64,000 nt of DNA from Bacteriovoracaceae bacterium UBA6200 (GCA_002422605.1 DISW01000016.1:90803-154802); one strand, 5' to 3'. Numbered from the stretch's first letter, positions 7,846 to 16,709 are shown. The notes: a model not told the origin generated them from the sequence alone. Program-made: numbers and translations.

Positions 7846-10800
7846 ATGACCTACAAGATTCTCAATGGCAACGAATTACTCATTCAAGGCGCGTTAGAGG
7901 CCGGATTCAATCTTTATACCGGATACCCCGGTTCTCCTCTTGCTGATTTTTTCAATATCCTCCACGAGGAAAAAGAAGCGCTACAAAAAAAAGGTATTCG
8001 AGTCGTTATCGCAAACTCTGAAGCCAATGCGGCAGCGATGGCCTCAGGTGCAAAGATGGCCGGACAAAATGTCTTAGTCGCCATGAAATCCATGGGGCTT
8101 CATGTTGCCTCCGATGCATTAAGTGTTGGGAATTTTGCTAATCCAAGTAATGAAAAAAAGAATGGAGTGGTGGTCGCTGTAGGAGATGATCCTTGGTCTA
8201 TGTCAACATCAACTCCTGCTGATTCTCGTTATCTTTTTAAGCATCTTCACATGCCCTTTTTAGAACCATCTTCTCCTCAGGAATTAAAAGATTGGGTTCG
8301 TCATGCTTTAGAACTTTCTCAAGAAAGTTCTGTGTATGCAGGATTACTCGTGACAACTTTCATGGCCGAAGGTGGTGGTCGAGTTTTAGTTGGAGAAGAG
8401 AAAGAAGTTTCTCATGAACCTATTACTCTGGACCCTTCTACATTTAATCTTCAGGCGAATGTGATGGTTCCGCCAAACTCTCTTATTGCTGATAAAGAAA
8501 TGATCCTGAATCGTTTCCCCCAAGTGAAAGTTGCTTTGGAAAAACTTGCTCTGGATCGTATCAGCGGAAATGTCAGTTCAAAGCTCGCCATCCTTTCAGG
8601 CGGTGGAGTCTTTGAAACCCTTAAGCAGGTTCTCGAAGAATCAAAACTTCTTGAGGAGTTCGCTCTTTATAAGGCCGCTTCCTCTTACCCATTTAATGAA
8701 TCTCAACTTCTTCCATTCCTGGCCAATAAAGAGACTTTAGTGGTGGTAGAAGAGAAGCGAGGGTTTCTGGAAGGAGAAGTTCGGGCCCTTATCAGTAAGC
8801 ATAAACTTTCTATTGAAGTCTTCGGTAAAGACTTTGGAGATGTCGAAGGCTTTCCGGCCTTTGGTGGTCTCTCCTATGAAATGATTTATCAGAAGCTCAA
8901 TTTATTACTGGATGTTCTTCAACATAAAAGAGAAGAAGTGAATTGCGCTCTCCCAACGAAACTGGATGTAGCGGTTCCCAGAAGACTCCCGACATTTTGT
9001 CCGGGATGCCCTCATCGTGAGACATTAAGTATCATGAAAGATGTGAGGGCCAGTCTCGCCAATAAAAATGTAAACCTTATCTCTCATGGAGATGTGGGAT
9101 GTTATTCTTTGTCTTTCCTTGAGCCTTTTAAGGAAATGCATGATCTCTCAGCAATGGGCCAGGGTGGAGCTCTCGGAGCAGGTACGGATCTTTTCACCAC
9201 CAATCCTTCAGTGGTTCTGATGGGAGATTCTACTTTCTTTCACTCAGGAATGACTTCCATTTCGAATTCTGTCCAGATGGGACACAATATCACTTATATT
9301 TTACTGGATAATGACAATACGGCGATGACCGGTCACCAGGTAACTCCGCGGACAGGTATTTCTGTTGAGGGAGAAACAAGACCCCGTCAGAGCATGCTTC
9401 AGGTGGCGCGCTCACTACGTGTAAGTGAGGCCCTGGAAGTTAATCCATCAGATAGATATTTTTATAAGAACCTCCTCCTTGAATATGTTCAAAAGCCCGG
9501 AGTGAAGGTGATTGTTTCCAATAAGGAATGCGGTCTTACTTTCCATGGCCGAAAGAAAAGAGAAGAGCGAAAACTTTTTAAAGAAGGTAAAACCGAAGAC
9601 GTCCGGGAATTTTACCAAATTAATACTTTGGCCTGCGAAGATTGCCGTGTCTGCGTTGAGATGACAGGTTGTCCTGGATTATCTCAATCTCATGATGCCT
9701 ATGGCACGAAAGTGATGATTGATCCCCAGATCTGTGTCTCTGACTCTTATTGTACCAAAATTAAGGCCTGCCCAAGTTTTGAACTGGTGAAGGTCCATAA
9801 CTATCATCCCACTAAGTATAAAGATAAAGTGGTAGACACCTCATCTTGGGATCACCTCTCACTTCCAAAAACAATCAAAGACCTTGATACTATCGCTCAA
9901 GGTTCAGATTTTAGGGCCATTGTTATCGGAGTAGGTGGCTCAGGGGTTACGACTATTTCTCGAATACTTGCTGAAGCTGGATCCAGCATGGGCGGACGAG
10001 ATGATCTTGAATTTAAGTTCATGGATCAAAAAGGTCTCGCTCAAAGAAATGGTTCAGTCATTTCCCATCTTGCGATCTTCAGTCAAAGTAAATCCCATGG
10101 TCCCGTTGTTCCGGTGGCCACGGCCGATCTGGTGGTCTCTCCTGACCTTTTAGAGGGCTCTCGTGCCATTGAGTATCTTTCTCCTCAGGGCCTTCTTATT
10201 GTAGATGAAGAGTTCCAAATGCCTCTATCGATCTTGCTTGATCGAGGGATCAAGGCCCCGGTGACCACACCAGAGATTCTTCAAAATGAATTAAAAGAAA
10301 AATTAAAAGACCGAGTCATCATGGCGCCTTTAAAACAAATGAGCTTTGAGCGTTTCGGTCGTCCGGTCTATGCCTCGGCGATGATTTTAGGAATTGCCTT
10401 CCAGGCAGGGCGTCTTCCCTTCACACTGGAAAATGTAAAAGAAGCTTTTCTTGCTGCTGTTCCTAAGGCCGAGCGAGAGGCCAACTGGGAAGCTTTCCAA
10501 ATGGGGAGAGATTGGTACGGTCATCAAACCCAACCGGCCAAAAAAACCAGTGAGGAAGAAGCACTCTGGAAAAAAAGTGTCGGTATGGCCGCCTATCCAT
10601 GGCAATCATCTCAGCGTTTCATCGACTTATGGTCCGGCTACATAAAAATGTTCACTGAAAGATTTCCGGAAATTCCGGTAAACCATATCAGGCAATATCT
10701 TCATGATCTGATCGTCTTTGATCAGGGGAAGAATTTAGGCGCCTTTTATCAGGACGCTCTGGAACTTCAAAAACTCTATAGCGGAGAAGAACTGGCGGTG

Positions 10801-11208
10801 GCCTTAAGAACTCTCACTAAAACTTACTGGATTAAAGATGAGATCTTTGTTTCTCATCAAATGATCTCCCCACTTAAAACCAGTGAAGATGAACTTCGCT
10901 ATGAGAAACTCGGAACCTCTTTTGAAGTGGTTCATATTAATCGTCCATCTTTTGTAGTGGGAGGTAAGAAAATTGAATTCGATTTCTCACCAAAGCCCTG
11001 GATGCTGAAAATGATGAGACATATGCGTATCCTCAGGAAGTTCATGCCTGAGTGGCACACAACTGAAAAAGCGATCTCCAAGGCCATTAGAATTGAGCTT
11101 AAAAAGGGTCTTTCCCGGGAAAGCTTGATGGAACTTGATAATATTAAGGGCTACCGTGAAGTAAGATATCGCCTGGCCTCAAAGTATTTAGGTCAAAGCT
11201 ATGTCTAA
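7846..11208 (+). CDS. iorAB: Indolepyruvate ferredoxin oxidoreductase, fused alpha and gamma/beta subunits
   Basis: A 1120-residue thiamin-diphosphate enzyme that oxidatively decarboxylates aryl-2-oxo acids to acyl-CoA, reducing ferredoxin. Domains in order: pyrimidine-binding domain with YTGYPGSPLADFF (about 20-32); linker domain; TPP-binding domain from CPGCPHRE (about 385) through GDSTFFHSG (about 459) to LLDNDNTAMTG; iron-sulfur region with CEDCRVC and CVSDSYCTKIKACPSF (about 595-645), the spacing typical of fused proteobacterial enzymes; and a gamma domain starting VIGVGGSGVTTISR (about 692). One polypeptide replaces the separate IorA and IorB of archaea. It is next to hppD (another aromatic 2-oxo-acid enzyme). 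The reading frame overlaps the downstream Nudix-MBL gene by 8 bases. A membrane-anchored ferredoxin at 26228 could be a partner; that is speculation. Confidence 0.93.
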   Translation: MTYKILNGNELLIQGALEAGFNLYTGYPGSPLADFFNILHEEKEALQKKGIRVVIANSEANAAAMASGAKMAGQNVLVAMKSMGLHVASDALSVGNFANPSNEKKNGVVVAVGDDPWSMSTSTPADSRYLFKHLHMPFLEPSSPQELKDWVRHALELSQESSVYAGLLVTTFMAEGGGRVLVGEEKEVSHEPITLDPSTFNLQANVMVPPNSLIADKEMILNRFPQVKVALEKLALDRISGNVSSKLAILSGGGVFETLKQVLEESKLLEEFALYKAASSYPFNESQLLPFLANKETLVVVEEKRGFLEGEVRALISKHKLSIEVFGKDFGDVEGFPAFGGLSYEMIYQKLNLLLDVLQHKREEVNCALPTKLDVAVPRRLPTFCPGCPHRETLSIMKDVRASLANKNVNLISHGDVGCYSLSFLEPFKEMHDLSAMGQGGALGAGTDLFTTNPSVVLMGDSTFFHSGMTSISNSVQMGHNITYILLDNDNTAMTGHQVTPRTGISVEGETRPRQSMLQVARSLRVSEALEVNPSDRYFYKNLLLEYVQKPGVKVIVSNKECGLTFHGRKKREERKLFKEGKTEDVREFYQINTLACEDCRVCVEMTGCPGLSQSHDAYGTKVMIDPQICVSDSYCTKIKACPSFELVKVHNYHPTKYKDKVVDTSSWDHLSLPKTIKDLDTIAQGSDFRAIVIGVGGSGVTTISRILAEAGSSMGGRDDLEFKFMDQKGLAQRNGSVISHLAIFSQSKSHGPVVPVATADLVVSPDLLEGSRAIEYLSPQGLLIVDEEFQMPLSILLDRGIKAPVTTPEILQNELKEKLKDRVIMAPLKQMSFERFGRPVYASAMILGIAFQAGRLPFTLENVKEAFLAAVPKAEREANWEAFQMGRDWYGHQTQPAKKTSEEEALWKKSVGMAAYPWQSSQRFIDLWSGYIKMFTERFPEIPVNHIRQYLHDLIVFDQGKNLGAFYQDALELQKLYSGEELAVALRTLTKTYWIKDEIFVSHQMISPLKTSEDELRYEKLGTSFEVVHINRPSFVVGGKKIEFDFSPKPWMLKMMRHMRILRKFMPEWHTTEKAISKAIRIELKKGLSRESLMELDNIKGYREVRYRLASKYLGQSYV

Positions 11209-12547
11209 GATTATTGATGCTGTTTCTATCGTCATGACTTGTGGAGATGAGATTTTCGCTATTCAGAGACAATTTTATCTCAAAGCTTTTCCCGGGTACT
11301 GGTCTTTTCCCGGCGGAAAAGTTGATCCAGGCGATGAATCTTTTTCCCTGACCCACGAAATAACCAAAGACTTAGATCCAAGGCTTTTGGGTGCGGCCGT
11401 AAGAGAAGGGCAGGAAGAACTGGGAATTGATCTCCGGGAAGAAATTAAAAATGGCACAGTCCGGTCTATTCATTGCCTTGGACTGGCCGTGACTCCGGAT
11501 TTCAATCCTTATAGATTTGCCACTTACTTTTTTAAAGTCGATTTTAAAAAGAAAGTAAACTTTATCGTGGATGAGAACGAAGCACGAATTGCCAAATGGA
11601 TGAGTGCCGAGAATCTATTGTCTGAATTCAATAAGGGTCAAATCCTCGCAGTTCCTCCCACCATTAAAGTGATTGAGACATTAGGTAGAGATCCTGAAAC
11701 CACCGCCATTGAAGACTTAAATGTAATCTATGATGGAGAGGAATTTGTTCCTTGTATCGAGTCTCTTAAGGGCATGCCTCAGATCATGGCCTTATCTCAT
11801 ACGCTTCCTCCGGCCACCAGAACTAATTCTTTCTTGATCGGAGACGCCGGATCTCCTCGTCTGTTGATCGACCCATCTCCTAAGGATGATGAAGAATACA
11901 GAAAATTTAAAAATACCGTGATGAGCATGGGAGCAGATAAGATACTGATTACCCATCATCACCCTGATCATTATGAGCGCTCAAACCAGCTTGCCCGTGA
12001 ATTGAATCTTCCGGTTCTTCTTAGTGCTTACACTTTGGAGAGAATTATCCGCGAGGATAAAGATTATTTCGCTGGCATTGAAATAGAAATCATTAAAGAA
12101 AATGATTGTGTCACTCGCTGGCTCACTCATGATGTTTTAGTGATGGAAGTCCCCGGACATGATGAAGGGCAGGTTGCTCTTTACTCAAGAGATCTTAGTT
12201 GGTTTTTGGCCGGAGATTTATTTCAAGGTATTGGGACAGTCGTGATCGGCGGTGAAGCTGGAAATATGAAAAAGTATTTTCAGACATTAGAAAAGATTAT
12301 TGAACTTTCTCCCAAGATACTTTTTCCATCTCACGGCATTGGTCTTGGCGGCACTTATATCTTAGAGAAAACTTTAGAGCACCGAAAACTTCGTGAAGAA
12401 CAAATTCTAAATTGTTTCAAAAGAGGTCTGAGTGAAGAAGAAATGCTCGCTGAGATTTATGTGGATGTAAGAAAAGATCTTTGGCCTTACGCTCTCGAGA
12501 ACATTCAGAAACATTTAGAAAAATTAAAAGCAGATGGAAAATGTTAA
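11201..12547 (+). CDS. Nudix (NUDT19-like) and metallo-beta-lactamase (LACTB2-like) fusion protein
   Basis: A 448-residue two-domain protein. Residues 1-190 form a Nudix domain: FPGGKVDPGDE (36-46) and AAVREGQEELGI (65-76). The Nudix box is split by an insertion of about 15 residues, as in the NUDT19 type of CoA diphosphatase. Residues about 200-448 are a metallo-beta-lactamase domain with HHHPDH (about 251-257), VPGHDEGQ, an AGDLF segment, PSHGIG and a C-terminal helical region HRKLREEQIL like that of LACTB2/glyoxalase-II-type proteins. Possible activities are nucleoside-diphosphate or CoA cleavage and a thioesterase or endoribonuclease, respectively. It is translationally coupled to the oxidoreductase (8-base overlap), hinting at acyl-CoA or CoA-related quality control. 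Domain calls are firm, function is not. Confidence 0.85.
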   Translation: MSKIIDAVSIVMTCGDEIFAIQRQFYLKAFPGYWSFPGGKVDPGDESFSLTHEITKDLDPRLLGAAVREGQEELGIDLREEIKNGTVRSIHCLGLAVTPDFNPYRFATYFFKVDFKKKVNFIVDENEARIAKWMSAENLLSEFNKGQILAVPPTIKVIETLGRDPETTAIEDLNVIYDGEEFVPCIESLKGMPQIMALSHTLPPATRTNSFLIGDAGSPRLLIDPSPKDDEEYRKFKNTVMSMGADKILITHHHPDHYERSNQLARELNLPVLLSAYTLERIIREDKDYFAGIEIEIIKENDCVTRWLTHDVLVMEVPGHDEGQVALYSRDLSWFLAGDLFQGIGTVVIGGEAGNMKKYFQTLEKIIELSPKILFPSHGIGLGGTYILEKTLEHRKLREEQILNCFKRGLSEEEMLAEIYVDVRKDLWPYALENIQKHLEKLKADGKC

Positions 12548-12573
12548 AGCCCCATAAATGGGGCTTTAAAAAA
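12544..12573. terminator. Convergent hairpin between the Nudix-MBL gene and the DUF3820-like gene
   Basis: TTAAAGCCCCAT (12544-12555) pairs perfectly with ATGGGGCTTTAA (12558-12569), loop of two bases. It contains the plus-strand stop codon and ends just before the minus-strand stop at 12575, so it can serve both strands. The T-run is weak on the plus side and better on the minus side. Confidence 0.65.
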
Positions 12574-12574
12574 A

Positions 12575-12793
12575 CTAGTTAAGAAGTGATTGATGGACGT
12601 ACAGTCGATAGATTTTATCTTTAGTCCTTCTGATGGCAAAATTCCCACTTTCTTTTTGCTCAACCAGAAATTGATAAAAGTCCGGCTTGGTATCAGCAAT
12701 TTCAAGTACTGATTTCCCTTCGAACTCCCCGAAGTCGATAACAACTTTATCTTCTTCAATAATACCCGTAAGCGGACTCTGTTCCTGCGCCAT
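12575..12793 (-). CDS. Small protein with DUF3820/ExoX-C-like core
   Basis: A 72-residue protein. The ATG at 12793 has a strong AAGGAGG ribosome binding site. The middle reads VIDFGEFEGKSVLEIADTKP followed by DFYQFLV, the FGKYKG...YL-W-L pattern of the small DUF3820 / exonuclease-X C-terminal module. Those modules accompany DNA-processing proteins in some bacteria, but the standalone form has no proven job. The C-terminal third (SGNFAIRRTKDKIYRLY) is basic. Lies alone between converging genes, with about 90 bases of non-coding DNA separating it from the HD-GYP gene upstream on the same strand. Confidence 0.65.
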   Translation of the reverse strand: MAQEQSPLTGIIEEDKVVIDFGEFEGKSVLEIADTKPDFYQFLVEQKESGNFAIRRTKDKIYRLYVHQSLLN

Positions 12794-12881
12794 TATTCCC
12801 TCCTTAGAATTCTGGTAAGTTTCTACCTTGAAACTTTTGCTATAGTTTGATTATGGAAAAATTATGATGACTTTGAAAAGC

Positions 12882-13901
12882 CTAGTTTTTGTAAAATTGC
12901 TTTAAAAAGATAACTAATGCTTTAAACTCTTGAGGGTAATCATCGGCCATCATCTTTTTAATCAGTTCTAATGATTGAAAAAGACTCAAACCCTTGCGAT
13001 AGGGGCGATCTGTTGTCATTGCGACCAAAATATCAAACACAGACACTAAGGTACTCTCAAGTCCGAAAATAATATCCGGCTCCGATTTCTTCTTATCCTT
13101 ACTGATCAAGTCTTTCATTTTATCATTGAGAAAATGATGGTGCTTTATGATAGTGAGATAATTTTTAGAGAAGGGAACTCGACCTTCTAAGAGATCAAAG
13201 GAGAAGTCGGCATGATTTGCAAATAATTCCTGGTCACGTGTGGTTAATGTTTTTAAATCATACTTATCGCCGGGGATCATAGATATCCCGATATCTTTCA
13301 GGTAACTGGTGAGAAATAAATTCTCAATTTCTTTATCGTGAAACAAATGAATTGATTGCAGAAAAGAAAGTAAGAGCAGCGAAGAAAGCATCGGCTGTGC
13401 AAGTGTGAAGTGAAAATTTTCTCGTAAAAGATTGTGATAAAAATTTGATTGGAGCTTTTTATTCTCCAGTAAAAACTTGCTGAGATTTTGTGAACTTTGA
13501 AATTGAAGCATCAATAGTTCATCGTTGTGTGGATTATGGTAAAGGCCTCCCAAATTTAAAGAGAGAAGCTTCAAATCCTTCGTTCCATTTTCCAGAGGAT
13601 CGCCAACTGAAAGAGATCGGGTTACTTTAATTAGCGCCGTTTCAAGGTTCTTCTTAATCTCTAACATATCGGCAGGGTAAAGATAAACTTCCCGGTGTTC
13701 ATTCTTGATCAAAGTATTAATTTGCTCTTTAGAGGGAACACTACTTTCATTGATAACCGGATAAAACAGACCATTCTTAAAAATGTATACCGGATGCTTA
13801 AGTTTTCGCGCAAGGTATAGCTCTCCTACAAGAATTGAGCGTAGTTTTAGCGAAAGCTTATGTTGTTCTGTGTATGAAATAAAATTACTGGCCTGGAGCA
13901 T
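12882..13901 (-). CDS. Degenerate HD-GYP-like protein
   Basis: A 339-residue protein. The C-terminal half (about 165-330) follows HD-GYP phosphodiesterases: TSYLKDIGISMIP (198-210) where the HD pair should be, H230, HHH (254-256), and SVFDILVAMTTDRPYRKGLS (287-306), a very close match to the family's last motif. The HD histidine is Lys202 (K-D for H-D) and the GYP loop after HHH is missing, so cyclic-di-GMP hydrolysis is doubtful; it may bind the nucleotide or act as a scaffold. The N-terminal 100 residues resemble no domain I can name. An unconventional HD-GYP protein from Bdellovibrio is known from the literature. Third gene of thrS-ddl-HD on the minus strand. Its start codon is buried in a hairpin (see separate entry). 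Confidence 0.75.
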   Translation of the reverse strand: MLQASNFISYTEQHKLSLKLRSILVGELYLARKLKHPVYIFKNGLFYPVINESSVPSKEQINTLIKNEHREVYLYPADMLEIKKNLETALIKVTRSLSVGDPLENGTKDLKLLSLNLGGLYHNPHNDELLMLQFQSSQNLSKFLLENKKLQSNFYHNLLRENFHFTLAQPMLSSLLLLSFLQSIHLFHDKEIENLFLTSYLKDIGISMIPGDKYDLKTLTTRDQELFANHADFSFDLLEGRVPFSKNYLTIIKHHHFLNDKMKDLISKDKKKSEPDIIFGLESTLVSVFDILVAMTTDRPYRKGLSLFQSLELIKKMMADDYPQEFKALVIFLKQFYKN

Positions 13902-13945
13902 CCCTGTACCTCTGAGGGTATTTTAACCCAAAATCGGTACAGGGA
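13901..13945 (-). promoter_or_regulatory. Hairpin that encloses the ribosome binding site and start of the HD-GYP-like gene
   Basis: On the minus strand TCCCTGTACC (13945-13936) pairs perfectly with GGTACAGGGA (13910-13901), with a nested GGGT/ACCC stem inside. The last base of the right arm is the A of the ATG, and the AGAGG ribosome binding site overlaps the 5' edge of that arm. No T-run follows, so it is not a terminator. It fits translational control or a repressor operator. Confidence 0.55.
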
Positions 13946-13954
13946 GAGGAAATT

Positions 13955-14953
13955 CTACAAATTATGGAGGTGTTCTTCTAAGTAGGCGGTAAATGAGTGA
14001 CCATTGGCCTCCATCATCTTAGGAAACATGGAAATCGAAGTGGAGCCTGGAAAAGTATTAATCTCGTTGAGGTAAACTCTGCCATTATCCAGGAAGAAAT
14101 CAATTCGGGATAAATGACGGATCTTGAGGCCCTGATAAAGTTTAGTAGCATAGTCAGTGATTGTGGCCACCTGTTCAGGAGTCACATTCTCAGCTTTAAT
14201 AATTGTTTGTGATTGGCTAGCGGCCGAATACTTCTCTTCGTAAGTATAAAAAGTAGAAGTCGGTGTTATAATTTCTCCAGGGTATGAAATATGGATTTTC
14301 CCATCAAACTCATAGGCCGAAACTTCCAATTCTCGCGGTTTCATTCTTTTCTCGACCAGAACGAAGGGCGAGAGGGTGAAAGCCTCATTCAGGGTCTTTT
14401 TGGGGTCCTGGCCTTGTGCCAGAATGTAGCAGCCAACCGAAGAACCTTGATTGGAAGCTTTAATAACAATTTCACCATGAAGTTTCTGGAATTCTAATAC
14501 TTCATTAAGTGTCTTTTCATTATTTTCAGAAGCAAAAATATAAGGAGTGTTCTCAACTCCTAAGGCCGTGGCCCATAACTTGGTTGTGATCTTGTTAAAA
14601 CACATCTTAGATGTTTCTGAATTACAGCCAAAATAGGGAAGTTTGATCATTTCAAAATAAGACTGAAGGTCTCCGGTTTCTCCGGGATAACCATGGATAC
14701 AAGGGATCGCCACATCGATTCTAATGCCGGGATCCCCATCCTGTTCAAAGGCCCGGAGATAGCGCTTACCATCGAGTAAGTACTTCTTACCGGTATTATC
14801 AATCCACTGACCTTGTTTATCAATCTCGATCGAAATGGTGTTGAAAGAGGGCATCTGTGCCAGTGCCGCTTCATAAAACTTAACTGAGCGAAGTGAAACT
14901 TCATGTTCACTGCTTCCTCCCCCGCAAAGGAGGAGGACATTTTTTTGATTCAT
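13955..14953 (-). CDS. ddl: D-alanine--D-alanine ligase
   Basis: A 332-residue ATP-grasp ligase making the D-Ala-D-Ala end of the peptidoglycan stem. Visible family features: LLCGGGSSEHEVSLRS at the N-terminus (8-23), AIPCIHGYPGETGDLQSYFE (82-101 region; the usual HG-x2-GE(D/T)G motif), the ATP-grasp segment VIKASNQGSSVGCY, the metal-binding SRIDFFLDNGRVYLNEINT and the closing PGSTSISMFP. Length is normal. It begins 1 base after the thrS stop, so thrS and ddl are co-translated; the HD-GYP-like gene follows 53 bases downstream. Cytoplasmic enzyme; no oddities seen. Confidence 0.96.
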   Translation of the reverse strand: MNQKNVLLLCGGGSSEHEVSLRSVKFYEAALAQMPSFNTISIEIDKQGQWIDNTGKKYLLDGKRYLRAFEQDGDPGIRIDVAIPCIHGYPGETGDLQSYFEMIKLPYFGCNSETSKMCFNKITTKLWATALGVENTPYIFASENNEKTLNEVLEFQKLHGEIVIKASNQGSSVGCYILAQGQDPKKTLNEAFTLSPFVLVEKRMKPRELEVSAYEFDGKIHISYPGEIITPTSTFYTYEEKYSAASQSQTIIKAENVTPEQVATITDYATKLYQGLKIRHLSRIDFFLDNGRVYLNEINTFPGSTSISMFPKMMEANGHSFTAYLEEHLHNL

Positions 14954-14954
14954 A

Positions 14955-16709
14955 CTAATCCCTAAGTTGTGCAGGAACTTTTTCTAAATCTAAGGTTTCA
15001 AATAAATTGATGAGGTTTGCTCTAGGCATAACTTCTGTTTTCTGTTCGCCATATTTACGTACGGCCACAGTATTCTCTTCAATTTCCTTATCACCTAAAA
15101 CCAGCATAAAAGGAATTTTTCCAGTTTGGGCCTGACGAGTTTTTAAACCCATCGACTCATTCCGGTCATCAACTCTTACGCGGAAACCTTTCTTTTTAAG
15201 TTCGGTTGCAAGTTTTTGAGCTGCTTCCAGATGTTGTTCATTTTTAATAGGAACAATTACGGCCTGCTCTGGAGAAAGCCAGAATGGGAAGGCCCCACCC
15301 ACATGTTCAATATAAACACCAATGAATCTTTCCAAAGAGCCCAGAAGAGCGCGGTGAATGACTACTGGTCTTTCCATTTCACCATTTTGGTTAGTGAATT
15401 TAAGGTCAAAACGGTCTGGTAGTTGGAAATCAAGTTGGATTGTTCCAAGCTGATAGTATCTACCGATGGCATCGGCCACTTGTATATCAATTTTAGGTCC
15501 GTAAAAAGCTCCGTCACCTTCATTTACAAAATAATCACGTCCAGAAGTATCCAGGGCAGCTTTTAAGGCCGCTTCTGCCTGATCCCAGGCTTCATCAGAA
15601 CCAACTCTCATCTCAGGTCGAGTAGAGAGACCAATTTTAATTTTCTTAAATCCAAAATGTTCATACCCAATGAAGAACATATTCATGAGAGTTTTAATTT
15701 CATCTTGAATACCATCAGTTTGAATGAAGATATGGGCATCATCCTGACAGAAAGTACGAACACGAGTCAGTCCTGTTACCACTCCTGATTTCTCATAACG
15801 GTGAAGGCGACCAAAATCTGCAAAACGAAGCGGCAGATCCCGGTAGGAATAACGGTGATGAGAGAACATCAACATGTGACACGGACAGTTCATCGGTTTA
15901 AGAGCAAATTCTCTTTCATCGATTTGAGTGAAGTACATATTCTCTTTATATTTTTCATAGTGACCGGAAGTGTGCCAAAGATCCGAATCAAGAACCTGAG
16001 GAGTGATCACTTCTTGATAGTCGAATTTGTTATAAATTCTACGCATGAAATCGACCAATCCGTTATAAATCATCGCTCCCTTGGGCATAAAGAAAGGGGA
16101 AGCCGGTGCAACAGGATCAAATATAAAAAGATCTAGTTCTTTACCAAGCTTACGATGGTCACGTTTTTTAGCTTCTTCGAGCATCGTTAAATATTCACGA
16201 AGTTCTTCTTTTGAACTAAAGCAAGCAGCATAAATACGCTGAAGCATAGGTCTTTCTTGATCACCTCTCCAGTAAGCTCCCGCTGTGTGAAGAAGTTTGA
16301 ACCAGAAAGTAAGTTCCGAAGTTTTTTCAACGTGAGGACCGGTGCAAAGATCGAAGAAAGCGTCACCCTGAGTGTAGTAGCTGATCACTTCGCCTTCCGG
16401 AATATCACGGATAAGTTCACACTTTAATTTTTGTCCTCTTTCTTCAAAAAGCTTCAAGGCCTCAGCGCGGGAAACTTCATGACGAACAACTGGAAGATTA
16501 CGTTTGATGATTTCTTTCATCTTATCTTCCACTTGCTTAAGATTTTCTTCTGTGAGCTTCGTGGTCATATCGATGTCGTAATAAAAGCCGTTTTCGATCG
16601 TAGGACCAATGCCAAGTTGAACATTTTCACTTGGAAAAAGTTCCATAATGGCCTGGGCCATTAAGTGTGCAGTCGAGTGTCTCAAAGTGTCTAAATCATA
16701 TTTGGCCAT
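14955..16709 (-). CDS. thrS: Threonyl-tRNA synthetase lacking the N-terminal TGS domain
   Basis: A 584-residue class II synthetase. E. coli ThrRS (642 residues) begins with a TGS domain of about 60 residues; this protein begins directly with the editing domain, DTLRHSTAHLMAQAI (7-21). Editing-site residues His11, His15, Cys122 and His126 are present. The catalytic core shows MNCPCHMLMF, the motif-2 region FGRLHRYEKSG and the C-terminal anticodon-binding domain from about 485. The start is well supported: GAGAGGAG lies 5 bases upstream of ATG 16709 and there is no in-frame extension. First gene of the thrS-ddl-HD unit. Charges threonine to its tRNA in the cytoplasm. TGS-less forms exist in some lineages, so this is probably ancestral loss and not truncation. 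Confidence 0.95.
   Translation of the reverse strand: MAKYDLDTLRHSTAHLMAQAIMELFPSENVQLGIGPTIENGFYYDIDMTTKLTEENLKQVEDKMKEIIKRNLPVVRHEVSRAEALKLFEERGQKLKCELIRDIPEGEVISYYTQGDAFFDLCTGPHVEKTSELTFWFKLLHTAGAYWRGDQERPMLQRIYAACFSSKEELREYLTMLEEAKKRDHRKLGKELDLFIFDPVAPASPFFMPKGAMIYNGLVDFMRRIYNKFDYQEVITPQVLDSDLWHTSGHYEKYKENMYFTQIDEREFALKPMNCPCHMLMFSHHRYSYRDLPLRFADFGRLHRYEKSGVVTGLTRVRTFCQDDAHIFIQTDGIQDEIKTLMNMFFIGYEHFGFKKIKIGLSTRPEMRVGSDEAWDQAEAALKAALDTSGRDYFVNEGDGAFYGPKIDIQVADAIGRYYQLGTIQLDFQLPDRFDLKFTNQNGEMERPVVIHRALLGSLERFIGVYIEHVGGAFPFWLSPEQAVIVPIKNEQHLEAAQKLATELKKKGFRVRVDDRNESMGLKTRQAQTGKIPFMLVLGDKEIEENTVAVRKYGEQKTEVMPRANLINLFETLDLEKVPAQLRD

Noticed and set aside
12544..12573. Small RNA from the palindrome after the Nudix-MBL gene
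   Set aside because: It is a simple convergent-gene hairpin with a stop codon in it; no promoter near it.
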